From Candidatus Anaerobutyricum avicola (GTDB lineage: Bacteria; Bacillota; Clostridia; Lachnospirales; Lachnospiraceae), in the NCBI GenBank assembly GCA_019113845.1, contig DXGQ01000010.1, positions 1-64,000 of the forward strand: DNA of 64,000 bases, written 5' to 3'. Position numbers and translations under genes: made by a program. The notes beneath the pieces are model-generated. The model had not been told where the DNA came from. It saw only the letters and a list, made by a program, of their open reading frames with translations, and ran no database searches. Positions 1 to 9,536 of this stretch are shown here, in pieces (the stretch's first letter is position 1; every line of letters starts with the position of its first letter).

Positions 1-142
1 GCTATGTAACTATTGACTGTATAGAAGGGAATGGGATGAGGGGAGATCCCTCCTTGAACTCCTTACCTCTATACCATAAAAAGAATAAGTCTGTAACCTG
101 AATTCTCTTGGCTACAAACTTATTATACGAGGTGAGAACAAC

Positions 143-604
143 ATGAAAAGAACAGAGATTGTTGCAAGAACAGAAGAACTGGCGGCTCCGATCATTGATG
201 AGAATGATTTTGAACTTGTCGATGTAGAATATGTAAAGGAAGGGGCCAACTGGTATCTGCGCGTCTACGCCGACAAAGAAGGCGGCATTACCATTGACGA
301 CTGCGTCCTCATCAGCCGGGCGCTTGAGGAAAAGCTGGATGAGGAAGACTTCATAAAGGATCCGTACATTCTGGAGGTCAGCTCCCCGGGACTGGGAAGA
401 CAGTTAAAAAAAGAGAAAGATTTTCAGCGCAGCCTGGGTGAAAAAGTGGAATGCCGACTCTATAAGGCTGTGGATGGACAGAAGGAGTTTGAAGGAATCC
501 TGAAGGATTTTACAGAAGAGACTGTGACCCTCGCCTCAGACAGCGGGGATATGGTGATAAACAGAAGTGATATTGCGGCCATTCGCCTGGCCATTGATTT
601 CTGA
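143..604 (+). CDS. rimP: Ribosome maturation factor RimP
   Basis: RimP is needed for late assembly of the 30S subunit in the cytoplasm. The 153-residue product has the usual family length. It shows the N-terminal RimP pattern (a DVEYV strand followed by the WYLRVYAD strand), the central EVSSPGLGR signature and the C-terminal SH3-like half with the EGILKDF segment. The ATG is preceded by GAGGTGAG at a normal distance. It is the first gene of the rimP-nusA-rnpM-ylxQ-infB-rbfA block, an order conserved through the Firmicutes. The 142 bases in front hold no gene; they include a GGGGAGATCCC motif that could form a small hairpin, and no convincing -35/-10 pair was found. Confidence 0.97.
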   Translation: MKRTEIVARTEELAAPIIDENDFELVDVEYVKEGANWYLRVYADKEGGITIDDCVLISRALEEKLDEEDFIKDPYILEVSSPGLGRQLKKEKDFQRSLGEKVECRLYKAVDGQKEFEGILKDFTEETVTLASDSGDMVINRSDIAAIRLAIDF

Positions 605-633
605 CGATACGTATAGCAGGAGGATACGACAAA

Positions 634-1986
634 ATGAGTGAATTAATCGATGCTCTCAATCAGTTACAGAAAGAGAAAAATATCGAAAAAGAAGTGATTA
701 TGCAGGCGATTGAAGATTCGCTGGTGGCAGCCTGTAACAGAGATTTCGGAAAGAATGCCATCGTGAAGGTAAATATGGACAGAGAGACCGGAGATATCTC
801 TGTCTTTGTGGAAAAGACAGTAGTGGAAGAGGTGGAAGACTCCGCCACGGAGATCAGTCTGGAAGACGCGAAGATGCGGGATATCCATTACGAGCTGGGA
901 GACATTGTCAACATCGAGGTGACACCGAAGAATTTTGGCCGGATCGCCGCTCAGCATGCGAGAAGCGTCATTGTGCAGAAGATCAAGGAAGAGGAGCGCC
1001 GTGTCCTTTTTGAACATTTCTCCCACAAGGAAAAGGATATCGTGACCGGTGTGGTACAGCGGTACAACGGCAAGAATATCTGCATCAGTCTCGACGACAA
1101 GACTGACGCCGTTCTCACGGAAAAAGAGCAGGTAAAAGGAGAGGTCTTCCACCCGACAGACAGGATCAAGCTGTATATCATTGAGGTGAAGGATACCAAC
1201 AAGGGACCGAAGATCCTTGTGTCAAGAACGCATCCGGAGCTGGTAAAACGTCTCTTTGAAAAAGAGGTCGCGGAAGTATATGACGGCACCGTGGAGATCA
1301 AGAGTATCGCCAGAGAAGCCGGTTCCCGGACAAAGATCGCCGTGGCATCCAACGACCCGAACGTGGATCCGGTGGGCGCCTGTGTCGGTATCAACGGTTC
1401 CCGTGTCAACGCCATCGTCAACGATTTAAAGGGTGAAAAGATCGATATCATCACCTGGAGTGACGATCCGGCTGTTCTGATCGAGAATGCCTTAAGCCCG
1501 TCCAACGTCATTTCCGTGGATGTGGATACAGAGGAAAAGAGTGCCAGAGTGGTGGTTCCGGATTATCAGCTTTCTCTTGCCATCGGTAAGGAAGGACAGA
1601 ACGCCCGTCTCGCGGCGAAGCTGACCGGATATAAGATTGATATCAAGAGCGAGAGCCAGGCGGCAGAGCTTCAGGAAGAACTGGACTTCGACGATTCCTT
1701 TGAGGATATGGATGATTCCTACGAGGATTCTTATGAAGAGTATGAGGAAGAGGCAGGCAGCGATATGGACGCGGCATCTTATGAAGAAGAGGGCGAAGCG
1801 GACGATATGGATACCGAAGCTGCGGATGCCGGTGAAGCAAATGCAGAAGAAGACAGCGAAGACGCCAGTGAAGCAGATGTAGAAGAAGACAGCGAAGACG
1901 CCGGTGATGCAGAGGCAGAAGAAGACAGTGCAGATGCGCCGGATGCGGATGACGCTGATACAGAAGAGAAGAAAACGGAAGAGTAG
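634..1986 (+). CDS. nusA: Transcription termination/antitermination factor NusA
   Basis: NusA binds RNA polymerase and nascent RNA and modulates pausing, termination and antitermination. The 450-residue protein has the N-terminal polymerase-binding domain (about 1-130), an S1 domain (about 135-200, [10 protein letters not shown]) and two KH domains (about 200-345; [11 protein letters not shown] and [14 protein letters not shown]). The last 100 residues are a very acidic low-complexity tail with repeated EEDSEDA units instead of the C-terminal repeats of proteobacterial NusA. An AGGAGG site lies just upstream of the ATG. It is co-transcribed with rimP and rnpM. Confidence 0.97.
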   Translation: MSELIDALNQLQKEKNIEKEVIMQAIEDSLVAACNRDFGKNAIVKVNMDRETGDISVFVEKTVVEEVEDSATEISLEDAKMRDIHYELGDIVNIEVTPKNFGRIAAQHARSVIVQKIKEEERRVLFEHFSHKEKDIVTGVVQRYNGKNICISLDDKTDAVLTEKEQVKGEVFHPTDRIKLYIIEVKDTNKGPKILVSRTHPELVKRLFEKEVAEVYDGTVEIKSIAREAGSRTKIAVASNDPNVDPVGACVGINGSRVNAIVNDLKGEKIDIITWSDDPAVLIENALSPSNVISVDVDTEEKSARVVVPDYQLSLAIGKEGQNARLAAKLTGYKIDIKSESQAAELQEELDFDDSFEDMDDSYEDSYEEYEEEAGSDMDAASYEEEGEADDMDTEAADAGEANAEEDSEDASEADVEEDSEDAGDAEAEEDSADAPDADDADTEEKKTEE

Positions 1987-2007
1987 ACACGGACTGGTGA
2001 TGCGAGG

Positions 2008-2322
2008 ATGGGAAAAAAGATACCGTTAAGACAGTGTGTGGGCTGTCGTGAAATGAAGCCGAAAAAAGAATTGATCCGCGTCATCAAGACGCCGGAAAAT
2101 GAAGTTCTCCTCGATGTGAGTGGCAGAACGAACGGACGGGGAGCATACCTCTGCTTTTGTGCAGAGTGTCTGCAGAAGGCAAAACGTTCCAGAGGACTGG
2201 AGCGTTCCCTGAAAACCGCTATTCCGGAAGAAGTCTATCATCGTTTAGAGGAGGAGTTGAAGCAGTTTGACACAGAAAGACAGAGTGCTATCCATGCTGG
2301 GGATGGCCGCGAAGGCAGGTAA
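2008..2322 (+). CDS. rnpM: RNase P modulator RnpM (YlxR family)
   Basis: This YlxR-family protein of 104 residues carries the diagnostic RQCVGCREMKPKKEL start and the GRGAYLC motif with a CxxC further on. In Bacillus the family member binds the RNase P RNA and modulates its activity, which is why the family has been renamed RnpM. It lies between nusA and ylxQ as in most Firmicutes. Its last 56 bases overlap the start of the next gene, and the C-terminal tail after residue 85 reads through that gene's ribosome-binding site, so the two are probably translationally coupled. Confidence 0.93.
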   Translation: MGKKIPLRQCVGCREMKPKKELIRVIKTPENEVLLDVSGRTNGRGAYLCFCAECLQKAKRSRGLERSLKTAIPEEVYHRLEEELKQFDTERQSAIHAGDGREGR

Positions 2323-2587
2323 GATCGAGAGTGGTGAATTTTCTACAGAGAAAGCCGTGAAAGGCGGCCGCGGCCGTCTGGTGATTGTGGCGGAAGATGC
2401 CTCCGACAATACAAAAAAAATGTTTACGAACATGTGTAAATATTATAAAGTCCCGTTTGTTGTATTTGGCACAAAAGAAGAATTAGGGCATTGGATAGGA
2501 AAAGCATACAGGGCTTCCATCTGTATCTTAGATGAAGGTTTTGCAAAAGCAGTCTTGAAAAAAATTAATCTAAATATGGAGGTGTAG
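2267..2587 (+). CDS. ylxQ: Ribosomal L7Ae-like K-turn-binding protein YlxQ
   Basis: This 106-residue L7Ae/L30e/S12e-fold protein is the YlxQ type found between rnpM and infB. Members of the family bind kink-turns in RNA. The sequence shows MLGMAAKAGKIESGE and LVIVAEDASDNTKK, the typical RNA-binding face. No ATG is available: the start is TTG at 2267, with a GAGGAGG ribosome-binding site at 2248-2254 inside rnpM. The 3' end is followed three bases later by infB. Confidence 0.9.
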   Translation: MTQKDRVLSMLGMAAKAGKIESGEFSTEKAVKGGRGRLVIVAEDASDNTKKMFTNMCKYYKVPFVVFGTKEELGHWIGKAYRASICILDEGFAKAVLKKINLNMEV

Positions 2588-2590
2588 CGG

Positions 2591-5188
2591 ATGCCAAAAA
2601 TGAGAGTACATGAAGTAGCAAAGTTATATAATAAAAGCAGTAAAGAGATCATTGCAGCATTAAAGCAGCAGGGAGTAGAAGTACAGAGCCATATGAGCAC
2701 AGTTACAGAGGAAAATGTTTCGAAGTTAAAAGGCGTGTTCCAGCCGGCAGGAGGAGAGAAAAAGGCCGCTCCTGCAAAAGAGAAGGCAGAACAGCCGAAG
2801 AAAAAAGATGATACAAGAGAGAAGCAGCAGCCAAACCGCGGCGGCCGTGGCAACGATGGCAACCGTGGAGAGGGCAGAAATGAAAACCGTGGCGACCGGA
2901 ATAATCGCGGCGACAGAAATAACCGCGGTGACCGGAACAACCGTGGCGACAGGAATAACGACGGAAACCGGAACCAGGGCGGCCGCGGCGAAGGCGGAAG
3001 AAACGGTGGTCGTGGAGACGGAAGGAATGAGAACCGCAGCGGTCGCGATGGAAACAGAAACCATGGCGACAGAAACAACCGTGGTGACAGAAATAACGAC
3101 GGAAACCGGAATCAGGGCGGCCGTGGTAATGATAATAATCGCCGAAATGACAGAAGAAACCGGAATAAATCTTCCATGGGCGGGGATACTCCTATAAACG
3201 CAAAGGAGACCCGCAACGGTAAAGAGAACCGGCATGATATCAACCGGGAACACAGCCGGGAGAATCAGAATCGCAATGAGGATTCCAGAGATTCCCGCGG
3301 CGGACGGAATAACCGCCGGAACAACAACCGGAATAACAACTACAATAATAACAACAATCAGAAGCGCGGTAAAAACAAAGGCAAACAGCCGGTAATGCAG
3401 CAGCCGGTCAAACATGAGGAGCCGAAGGAAGAAGTGATCCGCAATATCACTCTGCCGAACCCGGTTTCCTTAAAGGATCTGGCGGATGCATGTAAGGTGA
3501 CACCGGCGACCATCATCAAAAAGCTGTTCCTGGCCGGCCAGATGGTGACGATCAACACAGAGTTTACCTTTGATGAGGCGGCGGAGATCGCTCTGGAATA
3601 CAACTGTATTGCCGAGGAAGAGGTAAAAGTGGATGTCATTGAGGAACTTCTGAAAGAGGAAGAGGACGATGAGAGCACCCTGGTGGGACGTCCGCCGGTT
3701 GTCTGTGTCATGGGTCATGTTGACCACGGTAAGACTTCTCTTCTGGATGCCATTCGTTCCACGCATGTCACAGAGGGAGAAGCCGGTGGTATCACACAGC
3801 ATATCGGCGCTTATGTGGTAAATATCAACGACGAGAAGATCACGTTCCTTGATACACCGGGTCATGAAGCCTTTACTTCCATGCGTCTTCGTGGCGCGCA
3901 GGCGACAGATATCGCTGTTCTGGTAGTCGCTGCCGATGACGGTGTCATGCCGCAGACGGTTGAGGCGATCAACCATGCCAAAGCGGCGGAAGTGGAAGTC
4001 ATTGTCGCAATCAATAAAATTGATAAAGAGGGAGCCAATGTGGACCGGGTAAAACAGGAGCTGACCGAGTACGGACTCATCGCAGAAGACTGGGGCGGCA
4101 GTACCGTGTTTGTGCCGGTATCCGCCAAGACCGGAGAGGGTATTCAGGACCTTCTGGAGATGATCTCCCTCACAGCTGAGGTGCTGGAACTCAAGGCAAA
4201 TCCAAACCGGAAGGCAAGAGGTCTTGTCATTGAGGCAAAACTTGACAAGGGCCGCGGTCCGGTGGCGACCATTCTGATCCAGAAAGGTACGCTTCACGTG
4301 GGAGACTGCATCAATATCGGTCACGCCTACGGTCGTGTCCGCGCGATGCTTGACGATAAGGGAAATCGGGTAAAAACAGCCGGTCCGTCCATGCCGGTGG
4401 AAATCCTTGGTTTAAATGACGTTCCATTTTCCGGTGAAGTTATGATGGCGCACGATAATGAGAAGGAAGCCCGTACTACGGCGGAAGCGTTTGTGGCTTA
4501 CAGCAGAGAAAAGATGCTGGAAGAGACAAAGAGCAAGCTGTCTCTGGATGATCTGTTTGACCAGATCCAGGCCGGTAATGTAAAAGAGCTGAACCTGGTT
4601 GTGAAGGCAGACGTGCAGGGCTCTGTGGAAGCGGTAAAACAGAGTCTGACAAAGCTTTCCAACGAGGAAGTCATGATCAAAGTGATCCACGGTGGTGTCG
4701 GCGCGATCAACGAGTCCGACGTTACTCTGGCTTCCGCATCCAATGCCATCATCATCGGATTCAATGTCCGTCCGGATGCCATGGCCAAGTCAGTGGCAGA
4801 GAGGGAAAAAGTTGACATGCGTCTGTACCGTGTCATCTATAACGCCATCGAGGACATTGAGGCTGCCATGAAAGGTATGCTCGATCCGGTATTCCAGGAG
4901 AAAGTGACCGGACATCTGGAAGTTCGTCAGATTTACAAGGCTTCCGGTGTGGGTACCATTGCCGGCTGCTATGTGACAGACGGTGAGATCACGAGAACCT
5001 CTCAGGTACGGATTGTCCGTGACGGTATCGTTATCTATGAGGGAACCCTTGCCTCCTTAAAACGTTTCAAGGATGATGTGAAGGAAGTAAAGGCCGGTTT
5101 CGAGTGCGGACTTGTCTTTGAAAAATATAATGATGTAAAAGAAGGAGATCAGGTAGAATCCTTCGTGATGGAAGAAGTTCCAAGATAA
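2591..5188 (+). CDS. infB: Translation initiation factor IF-2
   Basis: IF-2 is the GTPase that places fMet-tRNA on the 30S subunit. The 865-residue product begins with the IF2_N fold ([18 protein letters not shown]), continues with a very long disordered Arg/Asn/Gly/Asp-rich region (about 80-280), a second IF2_N motif (about 285-340, [14 protein letters not shown]-like) and the GTPase domain with G1 [13 protein letters not shown]3 DTPGHEAF and G4 NKID. Domains II, III and IV follow. It sits three bases after ylxQ. The only unusual feature is the repetitive N-terminal region. Confidence 0.97.
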   Translation: MPKMRVHEVAKLYNKSSKEIIAALKQQGVEVQSHMSTVTEENVSKLKGVFQPAGGEKKAAPAKEKAEQPKKKDDTREKQQPNRGGRGNDGNRGEGRNENRGDRNNRGDRNNRGDRNNRGDRNNDGNRNQGGRGEGGRNGGRGDGRNENRSGRDGNRNHGDRNNRGDRNNDGNRNQGGRGNDNNRRNDRRNRNKSSMGGDTPINAKETRNGKENRHDINREHSRENQNRNEDSRDSRGGRNNRRNNNRNNNYNNNNNQKRGKNKGKQPVMQQPVKHEEPKEEVIRNITLPNPVSLKDLADACKVTPATIIKKLFLAGQMVTINTEFTFDEAAEIALEYNCIAEEEVKVDVIEELLKEEEDDESTLVGRPPVVCVMGHVDHGKTSLLDAIRSTHVTEGEAGGITQHIGAYVVNINDEKITFLDTPGHEAFTSMRLRGAQATDIAVLVVAADDGVMPQTVEAINHAKAAEVEVIVAINKIDKEGANVDRVKQELTEYGLIAEDWGGSTVFVPVSAKTGEGIQDLLEMISLTAEVLELKANPNRKARGLVIEAKLDKGRGPVATILIQKGTLHVGDCINIGHAYGRVRAMLDDKGNRVKTAGPSMPVEILGLNDVPFSGEVMMAHDNEKEARTTAEAFVAYSREKMLEETKSKLSLDDLFDQIQAGNVKELNLVVKADVQGSVEAVKQSLTKLSNEEVMIKVIHGGVGAINESDVTLASASNAIIIGFNVRPDAMAKSVAEREKVDMRLYRVIYNAIEDIEAAMKGMLDPVFQEKVTGHLEVRQIYKASGVGTIAGCYVTDGEITRTSQVRIVRDGIVIYEGTLASLKRFKDDVKEVKAGFECGLVFEKYNDVKEGDQVESFVMEEVPR
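2830..3365 (+). repeat. RGDRNN/GNRNQGG low-complexity repeats inside infB
   Basis: About 180 codons consist almost only of Arg, Gly, Asn and Asp. They include four consecutive NRGDRN hexapeptide units near 2885-2960, a second block near 3055-3120, and repeats of GNRNQGGRG. Synonymous differences between the units show they are not a recent duplication. The composition resembles RGG-type disordered RNA-binding tails. Confidence 0.85.
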
Positions 5189-5204
5189 CAGAAAGTGATG
5201 AGAG

Positions 5205-5238
5205 GTACCGGTACATTTTCTTTATAATGTGCCGGCAC
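5205..5238 (+). other. Imperfect hairpin between infB and rbfA
   Basis: The arms 5205-5217 and 5226-5238 pair at 12 of 13 positions, including one G-U, around an 8-base loop. No U-run follows, so it is not a standard terminator. It may be an mRNA processing or stability element inside the operon. Confidence 0.45.
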
Positions 5239-5270
5239 ATTTACAGAAAGATCGCAGGAGATATTGAAAT

Positions 5271-5696
5271 ATGAGAAAAAACAGTGTAAAGAATACCCGG
5301 ATCAATTCCGAGGTATTACGGGAACTGAGCCGCATTATTTCAAGAGAGATCAAAGATCCGAGAATCTCCCCCATGACGACAGTGGTCGCTGTGGAGGTGG
5401 CTCCCGATCTGAAGACCTGTAAGGCATATATCAGCGTACTCGGCCCGGAGGAAGAGCTGCAGGATACGCTGGAAGGACTGAGAAGTGCCCACGGTTATAT
5501 CAAGCGGGAGCTGGCACACAGCGTCAACCTTCGCAATACGCCGGATATCCGGTTTATTCCGGATCAGTCTATTGCCTACGGCGTAAACATGTCGAAAAAG
5601 ATCGATATCATCAACGCAGAGATGCATGAGCGGGAAAAAGCGGCGCAGGAAAACAGCGATTCCAATACATTTGAAAATGAGGAAGGAGGCCAGTAA
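5271..5696 (+). CDS. rbfA: 30S ribosome-binding factor RbfA
   Basis: RbfA is a cold-shock-related 30S maturation factor with a KH-like fold. The 141-residue protein shows the family pattern: REISRIISREIKDPR, TCKAYISVLG and NTPDIRFIPDQS. It has a longer than usual acidic tail (EKAAQENSDSNTFENEEGGQ). The ATG follows a GCAGGAGATATTGAAAT site. Its stop codon directly abuts the ATG of nrnA. Confidence 0.96.
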   Translation: MRKNSVKNTRINSEVLRELSRIISREIKDPRISPMTTVVAVEVAPDLKTCKAYISVLGPEEELQDTLEGLRSAHGYIKRELAHSVNLRNTPDIRFIPDQSIAYGVNMSKKIDIINAEMHEREKAAQENSDSNTFENEEGGQ

Positions 5697-6695
5697 ATGA
5701 CTTCCAGTAAAAAAATAACCAGACAGACAGTGAGCCTGTTTCATAAGAAAATAAAAGAAGCAAAACGCATCGCCATCTCCGGGCATATGAACCCGGACGG
5801 CGACTGTGTCGGCGCCTGTCTGGGACTTTACACCTACATCCTTGATCTGGATGGGGAAAAACAGGTGGACCTTCTCCTGGAACCGATCAGCGAGAAGTTC
5901 CTGTTCCTGAAATATGCGGAGAAGATCACGCAGGAAAAAACCGGGGAGGAGCCGTACGATCTCTATATTGCTCTGGACTGTTCCGATACGGGACGACTGG
6001 GAGACTTCCGGCAATATTTTGAGGAGGCGGCTTCCACGATCTGCGTGGATCACCACATCAGCAACCAGGGCTTTGGCGATCTGACCTTCGTGATTCCGGA
6101 TGCTTCCTCTACCTGTGAGATTCTCTATGATATTTTTGAGGAGAAGAAAATGTCCTTTGACACGGCGCAGTGCCTGTACCTGGGTATCGTTCATGATACC
6201 GGCGTTTTCAAGCACAGCAACACGACGCGGCGAGTGATGGAGATTGCGGGGGCGCTGATCGAGAAAGGTGTCCGTCCGGACTTTATCATCGATGAGACAT
6301 TTTATAAGAAGACGTATATTCAGAACCAGATTCTCGGCCGCGCGCTGATGGAGAGCATTCTTCTTCTGGATGGTAAGATCATTTTCTCTGCCATCAAGAA
6401 GAAAGATATGGATTTTTACGGAGTGGACAGCCAGGATCTGGATGGTATCATTGACCAGCTTCGTGTGACGGCCGGTGTGGAATGCGCTCTCTTCCTCTAT
6501 GAGAAAGCGGAAGGGCAGTTTAAGGTGAGCCTTCGCTCCAATGACAAAGTGGATGTCCGGAAAGTGGCGGAGAATTTCGGAGGCGGCGGTCATGTGCGGG
6601 CAGCCGGCTGTACCGTGGAGGGCAATGTCCGGGATATCGTCAACAATATCACCCCGTTTATCGAACAGCAGCTCATTCAGGAAGAAAATGTATGA
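5697..6695 (+). CDS. nrnA: Bifunctional oligoribonuclease/PAP phosphatase NrnA (DHH family)
   Basis: The 332-residue protein belongs to the DHH/DHHA1 phosphoesterases of the NrnA type, which degrade short oligoribonucleotides and pAp. The metal motifs are visible: GHMNPDGDCVGA (about 29-40), DCSDTGRLGD (about 99), VDHHISN (about 118), and the C-terminal substrate-binding GGGHVRAAG (about 300). The ATG directly follows the rbfA stop and the end overlaps truB by four bases (ATGA). Position between rbfA and truB is typical for Firmicutes. Confidence 0.94.
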   Translation: MTSSKKITRQTVSLFHKKIKEAKRIAISGHMNPDGDCVGACLGLYTYILDLDGEKQVDLLLEPISEKFLFLKYAEKITQEKTGEEPYDLYIALDCSDTGRLGDFRQYFEEAASTICVDHHISNQGFGDLTFVIPDASSTCEILYDIFEEKKMSFDTAQCLYLGIVHDTGVFKHSNTTRRVMEIAGALIEKGVRPDFIIDETFYKKTYIQNQILGRALMESILLLDGKIIFSAIKKKDMDFYGVDSQDLDGIIDQLRVTAGVECALFLYEKAEGQFKVSLRSNDKVDVRKVAENFGGGGHVRAAGCTVEGNVRDIVNNITPFIEQQLIQEENV

Positions 6696-7642
6696 TCAAC
6701 GGTATTTTGAACATAAAAAAAGAAAAGGGATTTACCTCCCATGATGTGGTGGCAAAGTTACGAGGTATCCTTCGCCAGAAGAAAATCGGCCATACAGGTA
6801 CGCTGGATCCGGATGCGGAAGGCGTGCTGCCGGTCTGCCTCGGGAAGGCGACCAGACTCTGCGACCAGATTGGAGACTGGGATAAAACCTATGCGGCGAC
6901 GCTGCTGCTCGGCAGAACGACAGACACAGAAGATATCTCCGGAAATGTGCTTACGGAAAAACCGGTGGAGGTCGATGCGGACACGATCCGGCAGATCATC
7001 GCTTCCTTTGTGGGGGAATACGCGCAGATCCCGCCGATGTATTCCGCCAAAAAGGTAAAGGGGCGAAAGCTTTATGAGCTGGCAAGAGAGGGAGTGGTCA
7101 TTGAGAGAAAACCCTGTGCGGTCGTCATTCATGATATCACTGTACAGGAGATCTCTCTTCCTCTTGTCACATTTACGGTGCGCTGTTCCAAAGGAACTTA
7201 TATCCGCAGTCTCTGCCGGGATATCGGAGAGAAGGCCGGCTGCGGCGGCTGCATGGCCGCTCTGACCCGGACGAATGTCGCTTTCTTTTCGATCGAAGAC
7301 GCGCTGACGCTTTCGCAGGTGGAAACGCTGCGGGACGAAGAGCGTCTTGCAGAATACATCCGTCCGATCGATTCTGTCTTTGCCGGCTGCCCGGCTGTCA
7401 CGGCAGCGCCGGAGATAGAAAAAAAGTTATACAACGGAAATCCCATCCCGTGGGATGCCTGCTGTATGTCGCAGGAAGAATGGTCCGGGGACAGAACCGG
7501 AGAAGATATGCCCGCAGAAGAGACAGAGGACTCCGGGAGATACCGGGTGTACGATGCGGAGGGACATTTTATCGGTATTTATAAAAAACGGGGAAGTTCG
7601 GCGCTCTTAAAGCCCGAGAAATTATTTTTTGATTTACCATAG
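6692..7642 (+). CDS. truB: tRNA pseudouridine(55) synthase TruB
   Basis: TruB makes pseudouridine 55 in the T-loop of tRNAs. The 316-residue protein shows the N-terminal GILNIKKEKGFTSHDVV, the catalytic-Asp motif GHTGTLDPDAEGVLP, the YSAKKVKGRKLYELAREG segment and KGTYIRSLCRDIG. A C-terminal TruB/PUA-like domain follows. The start overlaps nrnA by four bases, indicating coupled translation. Confidence 0.96.
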   Translation: MINGILNIKKEKGFTSHDVVAKLRGILRQKKIGHTGTLDPDAEGVLPVCLGKATRLCDQIGDWDKTYAATLLLGRTTDTEDISGNVLTEKPVEVDADTIRQIIASFVGEYAQIPPMYSAKKVKGRKLYELAREGVVIERKPCAVVIHDITVQEISLPLVTFTVRCSKGTYIRSLCRDIGEKAGCGGCMAALTRTNVAFFSIEDALTLSQVETLRDEERLAEYIRPIDSVFAGCPAVTAAPEIEKKLYNGNPIPWDACCMSQEEWSGDRTGEDMPAEETEDSGRYRVYDAEGHFIGIYKKRGSSALLKPEKLFFDLP

Positions 7643-7645
7643 TGC

Positions 7646-7740
7646 GGCGCACTCTGCCGGACAGCATCTCCGGGAGAAGGGTCGTCTTTTTCCTGTAAGA
7701 AGGGAAGACGGCAGGCGCACACGGGACAGCATCAGGAGAA
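7646..7740 (+). repeat. Imperfect direct duplication in the truB-ribF gap
   Basis: GGCGCAC, GGACAGCATC and GGAGAA elements occur in the same order at 7646-7679 and again at 7714-7740. The exact 10-base core is at 7659-7668 and 7724-7733. A small palindrome (AGTGCG G CGCACT) lies at 7641-7653. The second copy carries the ribosome-binding site of ribF. The function is unknown. Confidence 0.4.
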
Positions 7741-7746
7741 TAAGAT

Positions 7747-8676
7747 ATGGAATACATCAAAGACCCGGATTTCAGACTGGAGAATACGGCGGTGGCCCTG
7801 GGAAAGTTTGAGGGACTGCACCGGGGACATCAGCTTTTATTTGATGAGATAAAAAAACAAAAAGAATATGGACTGAAGAGCGTGGTATTTACCTTTGACA
7901 TGCCGCCGCGCTCGGCGCTGAGCGGGGACCGGTCCTATCAACAGATATATACGAAAGAAGAGCGGAGACTTCTTCTGGAAGAGATGCAGATCGATATTCT
8001 GATCGAGCATCCTTTCACAAAAGAGTTCGCCGCCCAGACACCGGAAGAGTTCATCCGGGATGTGCTGGTCGGAAAGGCCGGCGCGAAAAAAGTGGTTGTG
8101 GGGAGAGACTTCCGTTTCGGAAAAAAACGTTCCGGCGATGTGGCTCTTCTTCAGGAGCTGGCGCCGAAATATGGTTATGAGCTTATTGTCATCGAGAAGC
8201 TCCAGATGGACCATCAGGATGTCAGCAGCACGAGGATCCGCGCTTATCTGGAAAAAGGAGAGATGGAGGAGGCAGCGCTCCTTTTAGGAAGACCGTATGC
8301 GGTGCTCGGAGAAGTTGTGCACGGGAAAGCGCTGGGAAGGACGATTCAGATTCCGACAGCCAATCAGTGTGCCGATCAGAATAAGCTGCTGCCTCCGAAC
8401 GGCGTATACATTTCCCGCATTCATATCCGGGGAGAGGAAGGTTCCTACTATGGGATCACCAATGTGGGTGTCAAACCGACGGTGGAGGAACACGCCGCCA
8501 AGGATGTGGAGACGAACATCGTGGATTTTCACCGGGATATTTATGGCAGTATCATCAAGGTGGAGCTTCTGCATTATCGGCGCCCGGAAATGCAGTTTTC
8601 CTCGCTGGAGGCATTGCGGGAACAGATGGAAAAAGATGTGAACGCCGCTGTTCAATATGCTCAAAAAAACAGATAA
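7747..8676 (+). CDS. ribF: Bifunctional riboflavin kinase/FAD synthetase
   Basis: RibF converts riboflavin to FMN and FMN to FAD. The 309-residue protein has the N-terminal nucleotidyltransferase domain (GKFEGLHRGHQLLFDE; VGRDFRFGKKRSGD; SSTRIRAYLEKGEM) and the C-terminal flavokinase domain (GKALGRTIQIPTAN; PPNGVY; ETNIVDF). Its ATG has the AGGAGAATAAGAT site upstream. It is the last gene of the ribosome-maturation block; the 104-base gap to truB holds short repeats. Confidence 0.95.
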   Translation: MEYIKDPDFRLENTAVALGKFEGLHRGHQLLFDEIKKQKEYGLKSVVFTFDMPPRSALSGDRSYQQIYTKEERRLLLEEMQIDILIEHPFTKEFAAQTPEEFIRDVLVGKAGAKKVVVGRDFRFGKKRSGDVALLQELAPKYGYELIVIEKLQMDHQDVSSTRIRAYLEKGEMEEAALLLGRPYAVLGEVVHGKALGRTIQIPTANQCADQNKLLPPNGVYISRIHIRGEEGSYYGITNVGVKPTVEEHAAKDVETNIVDFHRDIYGSIIKVELLHYRRPEMQFSSLEALREQMEKDVNAAVQYAQKNR

Positions 8677-8770
8677 AAATCTGTCCAAACTGGTAAAATT
8701 GTGGTATACTATTTTAAAATCATCAACTGCATTTCCGGAATAGACCGGGCGACATAAAAGGAGTGATGTT

Positions 8771-9388
8771 ATGAATACCATTATCACAATTGGCAGACAG
8801 TACGGAAGCGGAGGAAGAGAGATCGGTCAGAAACTGGCGGCCTTTTATGACATTCCTTTTTATGATAAGGAACTGTTGAAGGTGGCTGCGAAGGAGAGCG
8901 GTATCTGCGAGGAGATGTTTGAGAATTACGATGAGAAACCAACCACAAGTTTTCTCTACTCTCTCGTTATGGACCCGTATGCACTCGGGTATAATGCGAC
9001 CTCTTTCGATATGCCGCTGAACCAGAAGGTTTTCCTGGCAGCTTTTGACGCGATCAAGAAGGTGGCGGACAAGGGACCGTGTGTCATTGTCGGACGCTGT
9101 GCCGACTATGCGCTCAAAGACTACAAGAATAAGCTGAATGTCTTTATCCACGCCCCGATGTCCTTTAAGAAGCACCGCATTAACGAGCAGTATCATGTTC
9201 CGCTGGAGAAGGCGAAAGACGAGGCGGTGAAGACGGATAAGCAGCGGGCCAGCTATTATAACTATTACACCTCCCAGAAGTGGGGCGATCTGAAGAGTTA
9301 TGATCTGACCATTGACAGCAGTATCCTCGGTATCGACGGCACGGTGGAACTCATCAAGACAGCGGTAGCCATCAAAGAAGGAAAATAG
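8771..9388 (+). CDS. Cytidylate kinase-like family protein
   Basis: The 205-residue protein starts with ITIGRQYGSGGREIGQKLA, the modified P-loop of the cytidylate kinase-like family (PF13189 type), and contains the VIVGRCADYALKD and NVFIHAP segments. These proteins are nucleoside-phosphate-kinase-like; the substrate of this clade is not established, so the family name is used and not cmk. The ATG follows AAAGGAGTGATGTT. A possible -10 (TATACT, about 8706) lies upstream without a good -35. Two hairpins follow the gene. Confidence 0.88.
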   Translation: MNTIITIGRQYGSGGREIGQKLAAFYDIPFYDKELLKVAAKESGICEEMFENYDEKPTTSFLYSLVMDPYALGYNATSFDMPLNQKVFLAAFDAIKKVADKGPCVIVGRCADYALKDYKNKLNVFIHAPMSFKKHRINEQYHVPLEKAKDEAVKTDKQRASYYNYYTSQKWGDLKSYDLTIDSSILGIDGTVELIKTAVAIKEGK

Positions 9389-9407
9389 GATAACGGCGGA
9401 TGACAGC

Positions 9408-9435
9408 GGATGACAGAGTCTGTTTTTTGTCATCC
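9408..9435 (+). terminator. Hairpin after the cytidylate-kinase-like gene
   Basis: GGATGACA (9408-9415) pairs with TGTCATCC (9428-9435); a run of T lies inside the loop instead of after the stem. It is a weak terminator by itself and is followed by a stronger one. Confidence 0.4.
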
Positions 9436-9457
9436 TGATTTGAAAAAACATCCCCCA

Positions 9458-9490
9458 CCCCGGCTTGTGTAAACAGCCGGGGTTCTTTAT
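9458..9490 (+). terminator. Rho-independent terminator before the nik operon
   Basis: CCCCGGCT (9458-9465) and AGCCGGGG (9475-9482) form a perfect 8-bp stem with a 9-base loop, followed by TTCTTTATT. It separates the upstream operon from the ABC-transporter operon. Confidence 0.75.
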
Positions 9491-9536
9491 TATTATACTG
9501 GGTTTATATGATAACAGAAGAAAAGAGGATAAGAAA

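Noticed and set aside
2830-3365. Possible CRISPR-like repeat array
   Set aside because: The repeats are in-frame codons of the IF-2 linker, of variable length and without unique spacers.
2443-3415. Long minus-strand and alternate-frame open frames across infB
   Set aside because: They arise from the Arg/Gly/Asn repeat codons, have extremely biased composition (Ser/Arg/Phe/Pro or Thr/Ala/Val only) and lie antisense to or inside a certain gene.
5205-5238. Rho-independent terminator between infB and rbfA
   Set aside because: The stem lacks a U-run and the operon order continues downstream.
5340-6593. 417-residue minus-strand open frame
   Set aside because: It is fully antisense to rbfA and nrnA, which have clear family motifs, and shows none itself.
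9465-9536. Upstream GTG start for the nikB permease
   Set aside because: It would place the start inside the terminator stem and add residues absent from the family; TTG 9537 has a proper site.
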